Below are positions 25,634 to 33,142 of a stretch of 33,142 bases of DNA, in pieces. The stretch covers positions 1 to 33,142 of the forward strand of contig CATEFX010000038.1 in the NCBI GenBank assembly GCA_949499105.1, given 5' to 3'. The first letter of the stretch is position 1; each line of letters begins with the position of its first letter. The DNA is from Formosa sp. Hel1_33_131 (lineage in GTDB: Bacteria > Bacteroidota > Bacteroidia > Flavobacteriales > Flavobacteriaceae). A program made the translations under genes and the position numbers. The notes under the pieces are model-generated. The model was given only the letters and a program-made list of their open reading frames with translations, was not told the origin of the DNA and searched no databases.

Positions 25634-28345
25634 ATGAGATATTATATTACAGTTATTTTCCTTTGCATGAGTGTTATTGGAATTTCCCAGGTGAAGTTAG
25701 AAGGTACTATTAAAGACAGTCTTGGAAGCCCTTTAGAATTAGCCAATGTTATTGCGATTAATAAGGCCACCAAGTCCTTAGATTCCTATGGAATTACTAA
25801 CGACGTCGGTCGGTTTCGTTTGGATTTAAAAAAGAACACCATCTATACGATTCAAGCCAGTTATATTGGAATGAAATCTTTAGACGAGGTAATCGAGACA
25901 AAAGAAGTTAATATAAATAAAGACTTCACACTTTTTGTAGATAATTCTTTAGACGAAGTTGAATTGGTTTATGAGATGCCCGTCACCATTAGTGGTGACA
26001 CCTTGGTGTATAATGCCGATTCCTTTAATACGGGCACTGAACGAAAATTAGAAGACGTGTTGAAAAATTTACCTGGCGTCGAAATTAACGAAGATGGTCA
26101 GGTCGAAGTAGAGGGAAAGGTGGTGAGTAAATTGATGGTTGAAGGTAAAGATTTCTTTGATGGAGACACCAAATTAGCCACCAAAAACATTCCGTCTAGT
26201 GCCGTAGATAAGGTGCAGGTTTTAAAAAATTATTCCGAAGTTGGGCAGCTAGGAAGTGTGACCAATAACCAAGATAACATCGCAATAAACATCAAGTTAA
26301 AAGAGGGGAAGAAAAGTTTCTGGTTTGGAAATGTGACTGTTGGAGCGGGAGATTCAGAAGTAAACTCGTTGTATTTAGCCCAGCCAAAACTATTTTATTA
26401 CAGTCCAGAATACAGCGTTAATTTTATAGGAGACTTAAATAATATTGGAGAAGTTGCCTTTTCGCGACGGGATTATTTTAATTTTTCGGGTGGCTTTCGA
26501 TCCCCAAGTCAAAGCAGTGGAACCAGTCTGAGTTTAGGTAATAATGACATCGGATTTTTATTGCTTCAAAATAACCGCGCTAAAGACATCAATACAAAGT
26601 TTGGCGCTGCCAATTTTAGTTGGTCGCCAAAAAAGACCTTAGATATTGGTGGGTTTGCTATTTTTTCAAACAGTAAAAATGAATTACAAGAAAATAGAAG
26701 TGTAGAGTATACAGATGCACCTGCTGGGTTTTCAGATGAGGACACGGAAAGTAATACCACCCAGGACAACGATTTAGGCATGCTTAAGTTGACCACGAAG
26801 TATCAGCCAAACGCTAGCAATCAGCTCGAGTATGAAGCCCTTGGAAACATGTCAAAAAGTACACAAGACCAACGTTTCAATTCTTCTTTAAACGGCGATA
26901 TAAATCAGTTGGAAACCACCAATCCATTTAGCTTTAATCAGAGTTTGAATTATTATTACACGTTGAACGAGACCAATATTTTTGCATTCGAAGCCCAGCA
27001 TCTCATCAAAGATGAAGATCCTTTTTATAATGCCATTCTCGAAGATAAAGCGAATTATGAAGACACCGCTAATACCCTTGGTTTAGACGGCGCTCAAGTG
27101 GATTACAACTTTGGTCAGGACAAGCGTGTGCAGTCGAATCAAGTAGATGCGAAACTCGATTATTGGAACATCTTAAATAAAAAAAGCAACATCAACCTGA
27201 CTCTTGGAACCATTTTGAGTCATCAACAATTCGACTCTAATATTTTTCAATATTTGGACAATCAAACCCAAATTAGTCCAACACCTTCCATCGCTAATGG
27301 TGCAGCAACCAATGACATCGCCTATAGATTTTCGGATCTGTATTTAGGATTTCATTACCGCTTAAAATCTGGAAAATTCACGTTTACACCCGGCGTAGCG
27401 GCCCATGGCTATACAATTTCAAACACGCAGACTGGGACGAAGACTACCGATAATTTCTTCAGGTTTTTACCGGACATGAATGTCATCTTTCAAATTAAAA
27501 AAAGTGAAACTTTGAATTTAAGTTACCGCATGCAAACGCAGTTCACCGATGTGTCGAAGTTTGCGAGTGGCTTAGTGCTTAATAATTATAACTCACTATT
27601 TTCGGGATCACCCGATTTACAAAGTGCACTTTCGCATAATATCAATCTAACGTATTACAGTTTCAATATGTTTAATTATACCAATGTGTTTGCCAACATC
27701 AACTATAACAAAAGTATTGATAACGTTAGAAATGTATCTGCATTTGTGCCCCAGAGTGTGATTCGCGTGTCCACGCCTTTTAACTCTGATTTTGCTGATG
27801 AAACCTTAACGGCCAGGGGGCGGTTTCAACGCACGTTTGGACGGCTGAGAGCATCGGTCAACGCCAATTTTAACTACTCAAAATTTAATCAATTTGTCCA
27901 GCAAATGCCATCGCTTAATGAGCGTTTCACACAAACGTATCGCGCACGTTTACGAACCAATTTTAAAACAGCGCCGAATGTCGATTTAAGCTACAAGCAC
28001 TCTATTCAGGATAATAATTTAGGGAGTAACGTCACTAAGTTTTTTACAAAAAGCCCCTCTATAGAAGTGGATGCGTTGATTTTAAAAACGTTTACCTTTA
28101 AAACCGATTTTTCTTACAACGATTTTAGTGACGAAGACCGCACGATTAATACCTACGAATTTTGGAATGCGTCTTTATCCTACCGGAAAGACGAAGATGC
28201 CAAATTTGAGTACGAGATCAAAGCGACCAACCTTTTAGATACTCGTTCTCAAAATCAGAGCAGCGCCTCCAACATTTCGGTGAGTGCAACGGAATATTTC
28301 ATCCAACCTCGTTATGTGACCTTTCGCGTGCGTTATGAATTGTAA
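25634..28345 (+). CDS. TonB-receptor-like outer-membrane beta-barrel protein linked to GLPGLI genes
   Basis: 903 aa from the ATG at 25634. An upstream in-frame start at 25490 lies inside the previous gene and adds no signal, so it was rejected. Signal peptide MRYYITVIFLCMSVIGISQ; CarboxypepD_reg-like domain ~20-105 (GTIKDSLGSPLELANVIAIN, YIGMKSLDE); plug-like domain ~115-215 (LEDVLKNLPGVEIN, KNIPSSAVDKVQVLKNYSE); then a long barrel ending in the aromatic-rich strand VTFRVRYEL. No clear TonB box was found. Likely outer-membrane transport of an unknown ligand together with the two GLPGLI proteins. The last codons are duplicated at 30668. Confidence 0.88.
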   Translation: MRYYITVIFLCMSVIGISQVKLEGTIKDSLGSPLELANVIAINKATKSLDSYGITNDVGRFRLDLKKNTIYTIQASYIGMKSLDEVIETKEVNINKDFTLFVDNSLDEVELVYEMPVTISGDTLVYNADSFNTGTERKLEDVLKNLPGVEINEDGQVEVEGKVVSKLMVEGKDFFDGDTKLATKNIPSSAVDKVQVLKNYSEVGQLGSVTNNQDNIAINIKLKEGKKSFWFGNVTVGAGDSEVNSLYLAQPKLFYYSPEYSVNFIGDLNNIGEVAFSRRDYFNFSGGFRSPSQSSGTSLSLGNNDIGFLLLQNNRAKDINTKFGAANFSWSPKKTLDIGGFAIFSNSKNELQENRSVEYTDAPAGFSDEDTESNTTQDNDLGMLKLTTKYQPNASNQLEYEALGNMSKSTQDQRFNSSLNGDINQLETTNPFSFNQSLNYYYTLNETNIFAFEAQHLIKDEDPFYNAILEDKANYEDTANTLGLDGAQVDYNFGQDKRVQSNQVDAKLDYWNILNKKSNINLTLGTILSHQQFDSNIFQYLDNQTQISPTPSIANGAATNDIAYRFSDLYLGFHYRLKSGKFTFTPGVAAHGYTISNTQTGTKTTDNFFRFLPDMNVIFQIKKSETLNLSYRMQTQFTDVSKFASGLVLNNYNSLFSGSPDLQSALSHNINLTYYSFNMFNYTNVFANINYNKSIDNVRNVSAFVPQSVIRVSTPFNSDFADETLTARGRFQRTFGRLRASVNANFNYSKFNQFVQQMPSLNERFTQTYRARLRTNFKTAPNVDLSYKHSIQDNNLGSNVTKFFTKSPSIEVDALILKTFTFKTDFSYNDFSDEDRTINTYEFWNASLSYRKDEDAKFEYEIKATNLLDTRSQNQSSASNISVSATEYFIQPRYVTFRVRYEL

Positions 28346-28444
28346 CCAATGCTAACTATTTAAATAAAAAAAACCCGACTTTGTGTCGGGTTTTTTAACT
28401 AATTAACTAACTTAAAAATAAATCCTGTTTAAGGAATTGTAATG
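28328..28444 (+). repeat. Direct repeat copy A (receptor 3' end plus terminator)
   Basis: It covers the last codons of the TonB-like gene (VRYEL stop), the hairpin terminator and ~50 bases beyond. The same ordered elements recur at 30668-30781, with a few substitutions and small indels. Confidence 0.85.
28368..28397 (+). terminator. Rho-independent terminator after the TonB-like gene
   Basis: Stem AAACCCGAC/GTCGGGTTT with a 5-base loop, A run before and T run after; it could also stop transcripts coming from the minus strand. Confidence 0.88.
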
Positions 28445-28470
28445 TTTTAAACGTCTATTGTCTCGCTAGT

Positions 28471-28854
28471 TTAAAAGTGCTCTTTTTGGTGCGTTCCTGA
28501 AAACAGCTGTTTGCCATTTATCGATGTGATATTCAACTTAAACTGTGTCGCCGTAGGATGCGAAACATAAAAGACCTCCGTTACGGGGTTGGGAAACAAC
28601 TTAAGGTTGAGTTGGAGTTCAGGATTTTCAGTACTCAAGGCTTCTAAACCTAAGGAAGGGTAGTAGCCATTGCCGAGTTGTATGGAACCATCTTCGGTAG
28701 TCATCGCGCCCACGATCACTTCACCGGTGGTATAGCTCAATTTGTTGGTGCCATTATCATCAGTGCCGCCACTAGGGCCAATCACTTGTTTGGAAATGCT
28801 TTGAGAAGACACAGTCATACTCAACAACACACATAGTAATGTTATATATTTCAT
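28471..28854 (-). CDS. Small secreted protein with a truncated T9SS type A sorting tail (probably damaged)
   Basis: 127 aa. A signal peptide (MKYITLLCVLLSMTVSSQ) is followed by a short domain with GGTDDNGTNKLSYTTGEVIVG and LGNGYYPSLG, a layout common in small flavobacterial secreted proteins. A T9SS sorting-like segment follows: LKLFPNPVTEVFYV...INGKQLFSG. The tail ends early at HQKEHF. Skipping one base in the A5 run just before gives STFKLARQ, typical of the sorting tail, but this also stops after eight residues and lacks the usual final GVY-type motif. The gene is therefore probably frameshifted and cut at the rearranged junction near 28445. Function unknown. Confidence 0.65.
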   Translation of the reverse strand: MKYITLLCVLLSMTVSSQSISKQVIGPSGGTDDNGTNKLSYTTGEVIVGAMTTEDGSIQLGNGYYPSLGLEALSTENPELQLNLKLFPNPVTEVFYVSHPTATQFKLNITSINGKQLFSGTHQKEHF

Positions 28855-28903
28855 AAAAACTAATTGGTTAATAATTCACTGAGCTAGGCAAACAAACCCT
28901 TAA

Positions 28904-28925
28904 ATTTGGTTCATATTTGGTTCAT
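28904..28925 (+). promoter_or_regulatory. Tandem 11-bp repeat (ATTTGGTTCAT twice) upstream of the T9SS-tail gene
   Basis: Two exact copies of ATTTGGTTCAT in a row, 50 bases upstream of the start of the gene at 28854 and overlapping the stop of the gene at 28922-29299. The same motif recurs before the gene at 29389. The period of about one helix turn fits a regulator bound to one DNA face. Confidence 0.55.
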
Positions 28926-29299
28926 AAAATGAATCGAGCATGTTCGACATTTGTCATAGCTCCTTCCGATTTGATTTCAAATCCTAATAATCCAGCATGT
29001 AAAATAAAAGTTGATAAATTTTCTATCCCCCACTGATTGCAAACGGAAATTTTAGTGCCGTCTCTCAAAGTGATTGGGGTATCTATATAGTAGTATTGCG
29101 CATTTTCTCTATCAATATCACTCAATTTTTTAATGACCCCTTTGCGACCTTGCAAGTCATCAAACCAGACTTTTTGTAACACACTAAAACTCATTTGAGA
29201 TTTTTCAATGTAATTTTCTACTATTTTTTGAACCAACCTCGCTTTACATAGGTTTTCTGCGATGCCATTAACGGCGTATTTTGTAACACCTTTTGCCAC
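28922..29299 (-). CDS. Small cytoplasmic protein of unknown function
   Basis: 125 aa, no signal peptide or membrane segment. I do not recognise a named family. It resembles a small domain seen in Bacteroidota hypothetical proteins with a pattern VNG..ENL.KARLVQKIVE.YIE, then a DDLQGR.GVIKKL segment and CNQWGIENLSTFI. The ATG start is at 29299. It is divergent from the 419-residue gene at 29389 over 89 bases and co-directional with the T9SS-tail gene, 67 bases before it. Confidence 0.65.
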   Translation of the reverse strand: MAKGVTKYAVNGIAENLCKARLVQKIVENYIEKSQMSFSVLQKVWFDDLQGRKGVIKKLSDIDRENAQYYYIDTPITLRDGTKISVCNQWGIENLSTFILHAGLLGFEIKSEGAMTNVEHARFIL

Positions 29300-29349
29300 T
29301 TATTTAATTTGATTAGTGTCTTTAACTCAAATATAATCTATAAAAAGTT

Positions 29350-29357
29350 TATATTTG
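29350..29357 (+). promoter_or_regulatory. Candidate -7 box before the gene at 29389
   Basis: TATATTTG fits TAnnTTTG, 31 bases before the ATG; it overlaps the first 11-bp repeat unit. No -33 element was found. Confidence 0.4.
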
Positions 29358-29374
29358 GTTCATAATTGATTCAT
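29353..29374 (+). promoter_or_regulatory. Tandem 11-bp repeat (second site) between divergent genes
   Basis: ATTTGGTTCAT followed directly by AATTGATTCAT (two mismatches). It lies 14 bases before the start of the 419-residue gene and in the shared upstream region of the small gene at 29299, and matches the site at 28904-28925 in orientation and spacing. Confidence 0.55.
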
Positions 29375-29388
29375 AATACTAAATAACT

Positions 29389-30648
29389 ATGGTTGATGTT
29401 CTAAAAAAAAGAATTGAACAAAAAATTGGAAAACCAGTAGAAACTCGAGGGGATTGTGATTTGGTGTCGAATGCAATTTTAGAAACGCTTGATGTCGATA
29501 TTAGCTGTAGCACTCTTAGACGGTTGTACGGATTAGCCCCTTACACTAAACCAAACAGCAAAACACTAAACATCTTAGCACAATTTATAGGGTATAAAAA
29601 CTATGCTCATTTTTCTCAAAACGATGCTTACAGAGAAAAGATTGATTTGTCACAAATCACCTACAAAGCTGTTTCTGTTGGAGATGAACAAGCTATTTTA
29701 GAGTTGGTCCAAAAAACTAAAAAAAGTCCTGAAAATTTTATAGGCTTTATCGTCTTGTTAACAAGGGAGTTATTTCACAACCAAGACTATCATTTATTAG
29801 ATGAGTTATTTAAATTAAAAGCCCTCAGTTATAGTCGTTTTTCATATTCAGAAGCCTTATACCTTGGGAATTCTATTGGACTTCTACTTCGAAAACAGGC
29901 TAAAGTTGATCCTGTGTTATTAAATAACACAAATTTTTTGGCGTGTGTCTATCTAACTTTTGTAGACTACTCTAGTTTAAATGGGTATTATGGAGAGTGG
30001 ACCGAAAATATCGATCGTACCCATCCTAAAAGTGAGATCTCAATATTCACTTTTTCGATACTTGAGTTTAGGAATTTTTTAAATCAAAAGCCCGTGAAAG
30101 AGCCTAAGGGTGATTTAATTTATTCAAACCAGTTAAATCCTATTTTATGCAGCCGATTATTAGCCCTAAAACTATTGGTTAATGAGACAGATCACGCATT
30201 AAACACGACAGAAGTTTTAAATACCTATTTTGATGTACACTCAAAAAAATCGACTTTATTAGATTATTCTTATGAGTTGTTTACTACGGCGATTTTAACC
30301 AAGAATCTTTTGCTAATGAAGTATCTTATTGAAAAAATAAACCTGGACACCAAGATCGAGTTTTACTATCAAAAATACCATTTAAACTCCTTTTACTTAA
30401 TGTGTATGTTTTATTTTAAATATACCAAAAACAACACTGAAGAAAAGAAATACAACCGACTTTTTAGTATCGATGCGTGTCGGTATAGTTATGAAGATTT
30501 TATCACAATTTTACATCAAGTTTATTTATTTGGAACGACTAAAACGGTCACCAAAAAGAAGCTCATAAAAAAGACCTATACCAATCTAAGTACGCAATTA
30601 AATCACCCTTACTTTTCGGAATTTTTTTTATTGAACTATTTTAACTAA
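29389..30648 (+). CDS. Putative cytoplasmic regulatory protein (N-terminal HTH-like domain, helical C-terminal part)
   Basis: 419 aa, no signal peptide. Residues ~1-85 resemble a domain found in several Bacteroidota regulators: CDLVSNAILETLDVDISCSTLRRLYGL followed by PNSKTLNILAQFIGYKNYAHF, read here as a DNA-binding-like module. The remaining ~330 residues are mostly helical, Leu/Tyr/Lys-rich and without a motif I can name; a TPR-like sensor region is possible. The 11-bp tandem repeats just upstream of this gene and of the T9SS-tail gene would be natural targets (inference). It lies inside the region bounded by direct repeats A and B. Confidence 0.65.
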   Translation: MVDVLKKRIEQKIGKPVETRGDCDLVSNAILETLDVDISCSTLRRLYGLAPYTKPNSKTLNILAQFIGYKNYAHFSQNDAYREKIDLSQITYKAVSVGDEQAILELVQKTKKSPENFIGFIVLLTRELFHNQDYHLLDELFKLKALSYSRFSYSEALYLGNSIGLLLRKQAKVDPVLLNNTNFLACVYLTFVDYSSLNGYYGEWTENIDRTHPKSEISIFTFSILEFRNFLNQKPVKEPKGDLIYSNQLNPILCSRLLALKLLVNETDHALNTTEVLNTYFDVHSKKSTLLDYSYELFTTAILTKNLLLMKYLIEKINLDTKIEFYYQKYHLNSFYLMCMFYFKYTKNNTEEKKYNRLFSIDACRYSYEDFITILHQVYLFGTTKTVTKKKLIKKTYTNLSTQLNHPYFSEFFLLNYFN

Positions 30649-30667
30649 AAACAGATAAACCTGAAGT

Positions 30668-30781
30668 GTGCGTTATGAGTTGTAACCATCGCTAAGATTT
30701 AAACACAAAAAAACCCGATACTGTATCGGGTTTTTTTGACTAACTAACTTAAAAATGAATCCTGTTTAAGGGATTATATGG
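30668..30781 (+). repeat. Direct repeat copy B (remnant of a TonB-like gene 3' end plus terminator)
   Basis: It begins with codons for VRYEL and a stop, although no receptor gene precedes it; it continues with the same hairpin and the same ~50 bases that follow copy A. This is a molecular remnant of either a second receptor gene or of a duplication. Confidence 0.85.
30706..30737. terminator. Terminator after the 419-residue gene (within repeat B)
   Basis: Stem AAACCCGATA/TATCGGGTTT with a 3-base loop, A run and T run on the two sides; usable on both strands. The 134 bases up to the next gene end hold nothing else recognisable. Confidence 0.85.
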
Positions 30782-30871
30782 TGATAACTTTAAGTGTTAA
30801 TTCCTGATAAAACGTAAACTATATCCTAACCTTTTTTTTAAACTATTCAAATTTATTTTAATAAACGATTA

Positions 30872-33142
30872 TTAAGGGGTTAGTCTTACAGATACGTTAT
30901 CTACATTCAATCTGGCTGCACTATTAACAATTTCAATAAGGAAAGTTAAACCTCCTTCTACTTGATTTGCATTTACAGGCGTTGTAAAGGTAAATATTTT
31001 CGTTTCCCAAGATGTTGTTGATATAGACGTTGTATTATCCGTAAGAGTGTGTTTGGTTGCTGCGACATTTCCACCATTGGGACCTTCAGAAAATGTATAT
31101 GCTTTAACAACTCCACCTTCGCCCAATCCATCAGAAGCAATGATATCAAACTGAACCGTATAAGAGGTATTTGGTTGAACTAAACCAACTCCAAAACGTT
31201 CCATTCTAAGTTCAACAGCAACACCAGTTGAACCTTGCAATTCAGCGGATTGCGTACCACCATTACTAACTGTCGTAGAAATTGTTACGCCATCAAAAAG
31301 TTGCCAGCAACCAACATTGCCTGCTTCAAAATCACCATTGGCTAACAACTCACCTGCTGGAACTACAGGACAATTACCTACACCGCCATCGCCGTAAAGT
31401 TTTAGGTCATCGAAATAGTAAGTGTCGGTATTGTTTGCTCCTAAGTCAAAGAAAATTACTATTTTATTAAATTTACCACTATCAGCTGCTGAGAAAGGGA
31501 ATGTTAACTCTTCCCAACCACTGGTTACTGAAGTAGTGAAAAACTTATCAATATAATTACCTGCATTTCCAATCTCTTCTAACTTTAATCGAACTTCGGT
31601 ATTTGGTCTTGCAGACCATACTTTAATTTTTAAGCCAGTGTTTGCCACAAAATCTAATTTTGCATCTAAATCGTATTGATTATAATCCCACGGATTGATA
31701 TTCGCCTTAACAACTTTTCCTACTTTACAAGAAGTGTTTACTGCATTGTCAAAATCGGGATTGTCTACCCATGAAAAATTAGCGCCATCAGAAATAAAAT
31801 CTTCAGATGGATCCGATTGAAACGTCATGTTTAGGTTTGAAGCACTGTAAGATTCAGTGGTTTCAGGATCACAAACTAAAAAACCTTCATCAATCTCCCC
31901 ATCACAGTCGTTATCGATTCCGTCTATTATTTCGGTGGCAGCTGGGTTTATAGAAGCATCTGTATCATCACAATCGCCTTCATTTTCCGTGAAGCCATCA
32001 TTGTCATCGTCAATGTCCAAATGTGCAATAGGTTTTTCTGTTTGGTACTTGGCGTACCATGCAAATTCTCCGCCTTCTTGGATAAATCTCACATGTAGTT
32101 CTGTAGCGCTAATTGAAATGATATCATAGACTGTTTCACCAATGTACCAGCCCATAAATCCACCGTCGGATAACTGAAAACTCGTCATTGTGTAAGGAAC
32201 GTCGCCATAAGATCCTTCAACTGCTGCTTTAGATGTGGATGGTGAGAATGCTACATTTTTAATTCCAAACATCGTTGTTGCAACTGTTTCGTCGTGGCAA
32301 ATATCACCAGTTAATCCTATAACATCCGCATAAGCTCCTGGAATATATGCAGGGCCTACTGTTTGTTCAAAAGTGAGACCATTTGCTGTTGTTGTAAAAA
32401 CAAATTCGTTGGTGTACATACATGATTTTTCTGGATCATTGGGTTGTATTGTATACCAAGCTGGAAATGCAAATTCGCCATTGCCGTAGTCATCTGTAAC
32501 AGGACCTAGACCTATATGCAGATACTTATCGGATTGCCAATACCAGGTTTGTGAACTTCCAATGTCATCAACTGTGGAGGCACCTGTTAATAAATTTGAA
32601 ATTTCATCTATCTGATTATCGACGATGCCATCGCAATTGTTGTCAATTCCATCTGTCAAATCTTCTGCTCCTGGACTTACTGAAGCATTATCATCATCAC
32701 AATCCCCTTGGTTTTCTGTGTAGCCGTCATTGTCATTATCAATGTTATCAGGATGATTGCCTTTTACAAAACGCACTGAAAAGCCTTGCTGCTTTAAGCC
32801 TTTGCCCGTGCTTAGGGGAAAGTAATTGCCGTTCAGGCCTAGGCCCCACGCGCCATCTGCATTGCTCTCAGTGGAACTCCAAAAGATCGCATTGTTACCC
32901 TCATTGCTGAACGAACCATCGTTGAGACAGCCACCCTCAGGGAAGGCGTTAAAGCCGCTGCTGTTGTTTAAACTTTGGTCGTTGCCTATGGCTCCTAATT
33001 CTGTTGAACTGTTCCAACCTGTAGTAGAAGCCATCGCTTTACCTATTTTGTTTCCTGTAGTGGTACCGTCGTAATTATAGCCGTTGGCTATTAAGTGTTC
33101 TTCTAAAGTGATCCACTCCGTATTACTTGGTACGTGCCAACC
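30872..33142 (-). CDS. Large multidomain secreted protein: FISUMP domain, DxDxDG repeats, shared SGBP domain and CBM-like modules (5' end outside window)
   Basis: Open to the right edge; at least 756 residues. It begins with GWHVPSNTEW, typical of the Fibrobacter succinogenes major paralogous (FISUMP) domain, which ends at GFSVRFVKG. Two acidic segments (DNDNDGYTENQGDCDDD...DGIDNNCDG and DDDNDGFTENEGDCDD...DGIDNDCDG) match the MopE-like putative metal-binding motif and flank the ~170-residue domain shared with the PKD lipoprotein. A CBM-like beta-sandwich (ending YYFDDLKLYG) and a CBM4/9-like module (LLANGDFEAGNVGCW...LNVDNVSVRL) follow. It ends without a T9SS tail. Probably a surface or secreted glucan-binding protein, possibly of another PUL to the right. 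No catalytic motif is visible. Confidence 0.8.
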   Translation of the reverse strand, partial: GWHVPSNTEWITLEEHLIANGYNYDGTTTGNKIGKAMASTTGWNSSTELGAIGNDQSLNNSSGFNAFPEGGCLNDGSFSNEGNNAIFWSSTESNADGAWGLGLNGNYFPLSTGKGLKQQGFSVRFVKGNHPDNIDNDNDGYTENQGDCDDDNASVSPGAEDLTDGIDNNCDGIVDNQIDEISNLLTGASTVDDIGSSQTWYWQSDKYLHIGLGPVTDDYGNGEFAFPAWYTIQPNDPEKSCMYTNEFVFTTTANGLTFEQTVGPAYIPGAYADVIGLTGDICHDETVATTMFGIKNVAFSPSTSKAAVEGSYGDVPYTMTSFQLSDGGFMGWYIGETVYDIISISATELHVRFIQEGGEFAWYAKYQTEKPIAHLDIDDDNDGFTENEGDCDDTDASINPAATEIIDGIDNDCDGEIDEGFLVCDPETTESYSASNLNMTFQSDPSEDFISDGANFSWVDNPDFDNAVNTSCKVGKVVKANINPWDYNQYDLDAKLDFVANTGLKIKVWSARPNTEVRLKLEEIGNAGNYIDKFFTTSVTSGWEELTFPFSAADSGKFNKIVIFFDLGANNTDTYYFDDLKLYGDGGVGNCPVVPAGELLANGDFEAGNVGCWQLFDGVTISTTVSNGGTQSAELQGSTGVAVELRMERFGVGLVQPNTSYTVQFDIIASDGLGEGGVVKAYTFSEGPNGGNVAATKHTLTDNTTSISTTSWETKIFTFTTPVNANQVEGGLTFLIEIVNSAARLNVDNVSVRLTP
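32042..32554 (-). repeat. Copy 2 of the ~510-bp coding repeat shared with 1639-2145
   Basis: Encodes the HIGLGP...AWYAKY domain, inverted relative to copy 1 and ~30 kb away. It is flanked on both sides by DxDxDG acidic segments. Confidence 0.85.

Noticed and set aside
28445-30667. Possible insertion sequence or integrative element between the direct repeats
   Set aside because: No transposase, integrase or terminal inverted repeats are visible; kept only as a recombination-type island.
31857-32129. Plus-strand open frames opposite the large right-edge protein
   Set aside because: Serine/leucine-rich low-information translations antisense to conserved domains.

Overview
The window comes from a marine-type member of the Flavobacteriaceae (Bacteroidota). 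The signs are an AT-rich genome without Shine-Dalgarno sequences, flavobacterial -7 boxes (TAnnTTTG), GLPGLI-family proteins, a T9SS-like sorting tail, SusE/F-like surface lipoproteins, a DUF5686 protein and a FISUMP domain. No rRNA, tRNA, CRISPR array, transposase or integrase was seen, and no gap between genes exceeds 300 bases.

Left part (1-6400, + strand): the distal half of a polysaccharide utilization locus, most likely for laminarin or another beta-1,3-glucan. It holds the end of a large binding protein with tandem CBM-like repeats, a PKD-type surface lipoprotein, a lipoprotein GH16 glucanase, a lipoprotein GH3 beta-glucosidase and a second GH16. SusC and SusD are not present and would lie to the left. 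A strong terminator separates the binding proteins from the enzymes.

Middle part (6400-23800): housekeeping genes. These are waaA (Kdo transferase) divergent from a DegT-type aminotransferase, then a long minus-strand block read in the order etfB, etfA, bifunctional nuclease, nupC, thyA, folA, fabD, lspA (lipid, nucleotide and redox metabolism). Facing away from it are pdhB, a DUF5686 outer-membrane protein and a membrane pyrophosphatase. The pyrophosphatase is fused in frame to an FkpA-like FKBP prolyl isomerase, which is the most unusual protein here. A deoxynucleoside kinase with a small exported partner follows on the minus strand.

Right part (23863-33142): two GLPGLI proteins followed by their TonB-receptor-like outer-membrane protein. 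Next comes a small accessory island (28.4-30.8 kb) flanked by two copies of a ~115-bp direct repeat that includes the 3' end of the receptor gene. The island holds a damaged T9SS-tail protein, a small protein of unknown function and a putative regulator, with matching 11-bp tandem repeats in its upstream regions. Last is the 3' part of a large multidomain secreted protein (FISUMP, calcium-binding-like DxDxDG repeats, CBM-like domains). It carries a ~170-residue domain almost identical, at DNA level too, to the one in the lipoprotein at 1207-2157, linking the two ends of the window functionally and evolutionarily.
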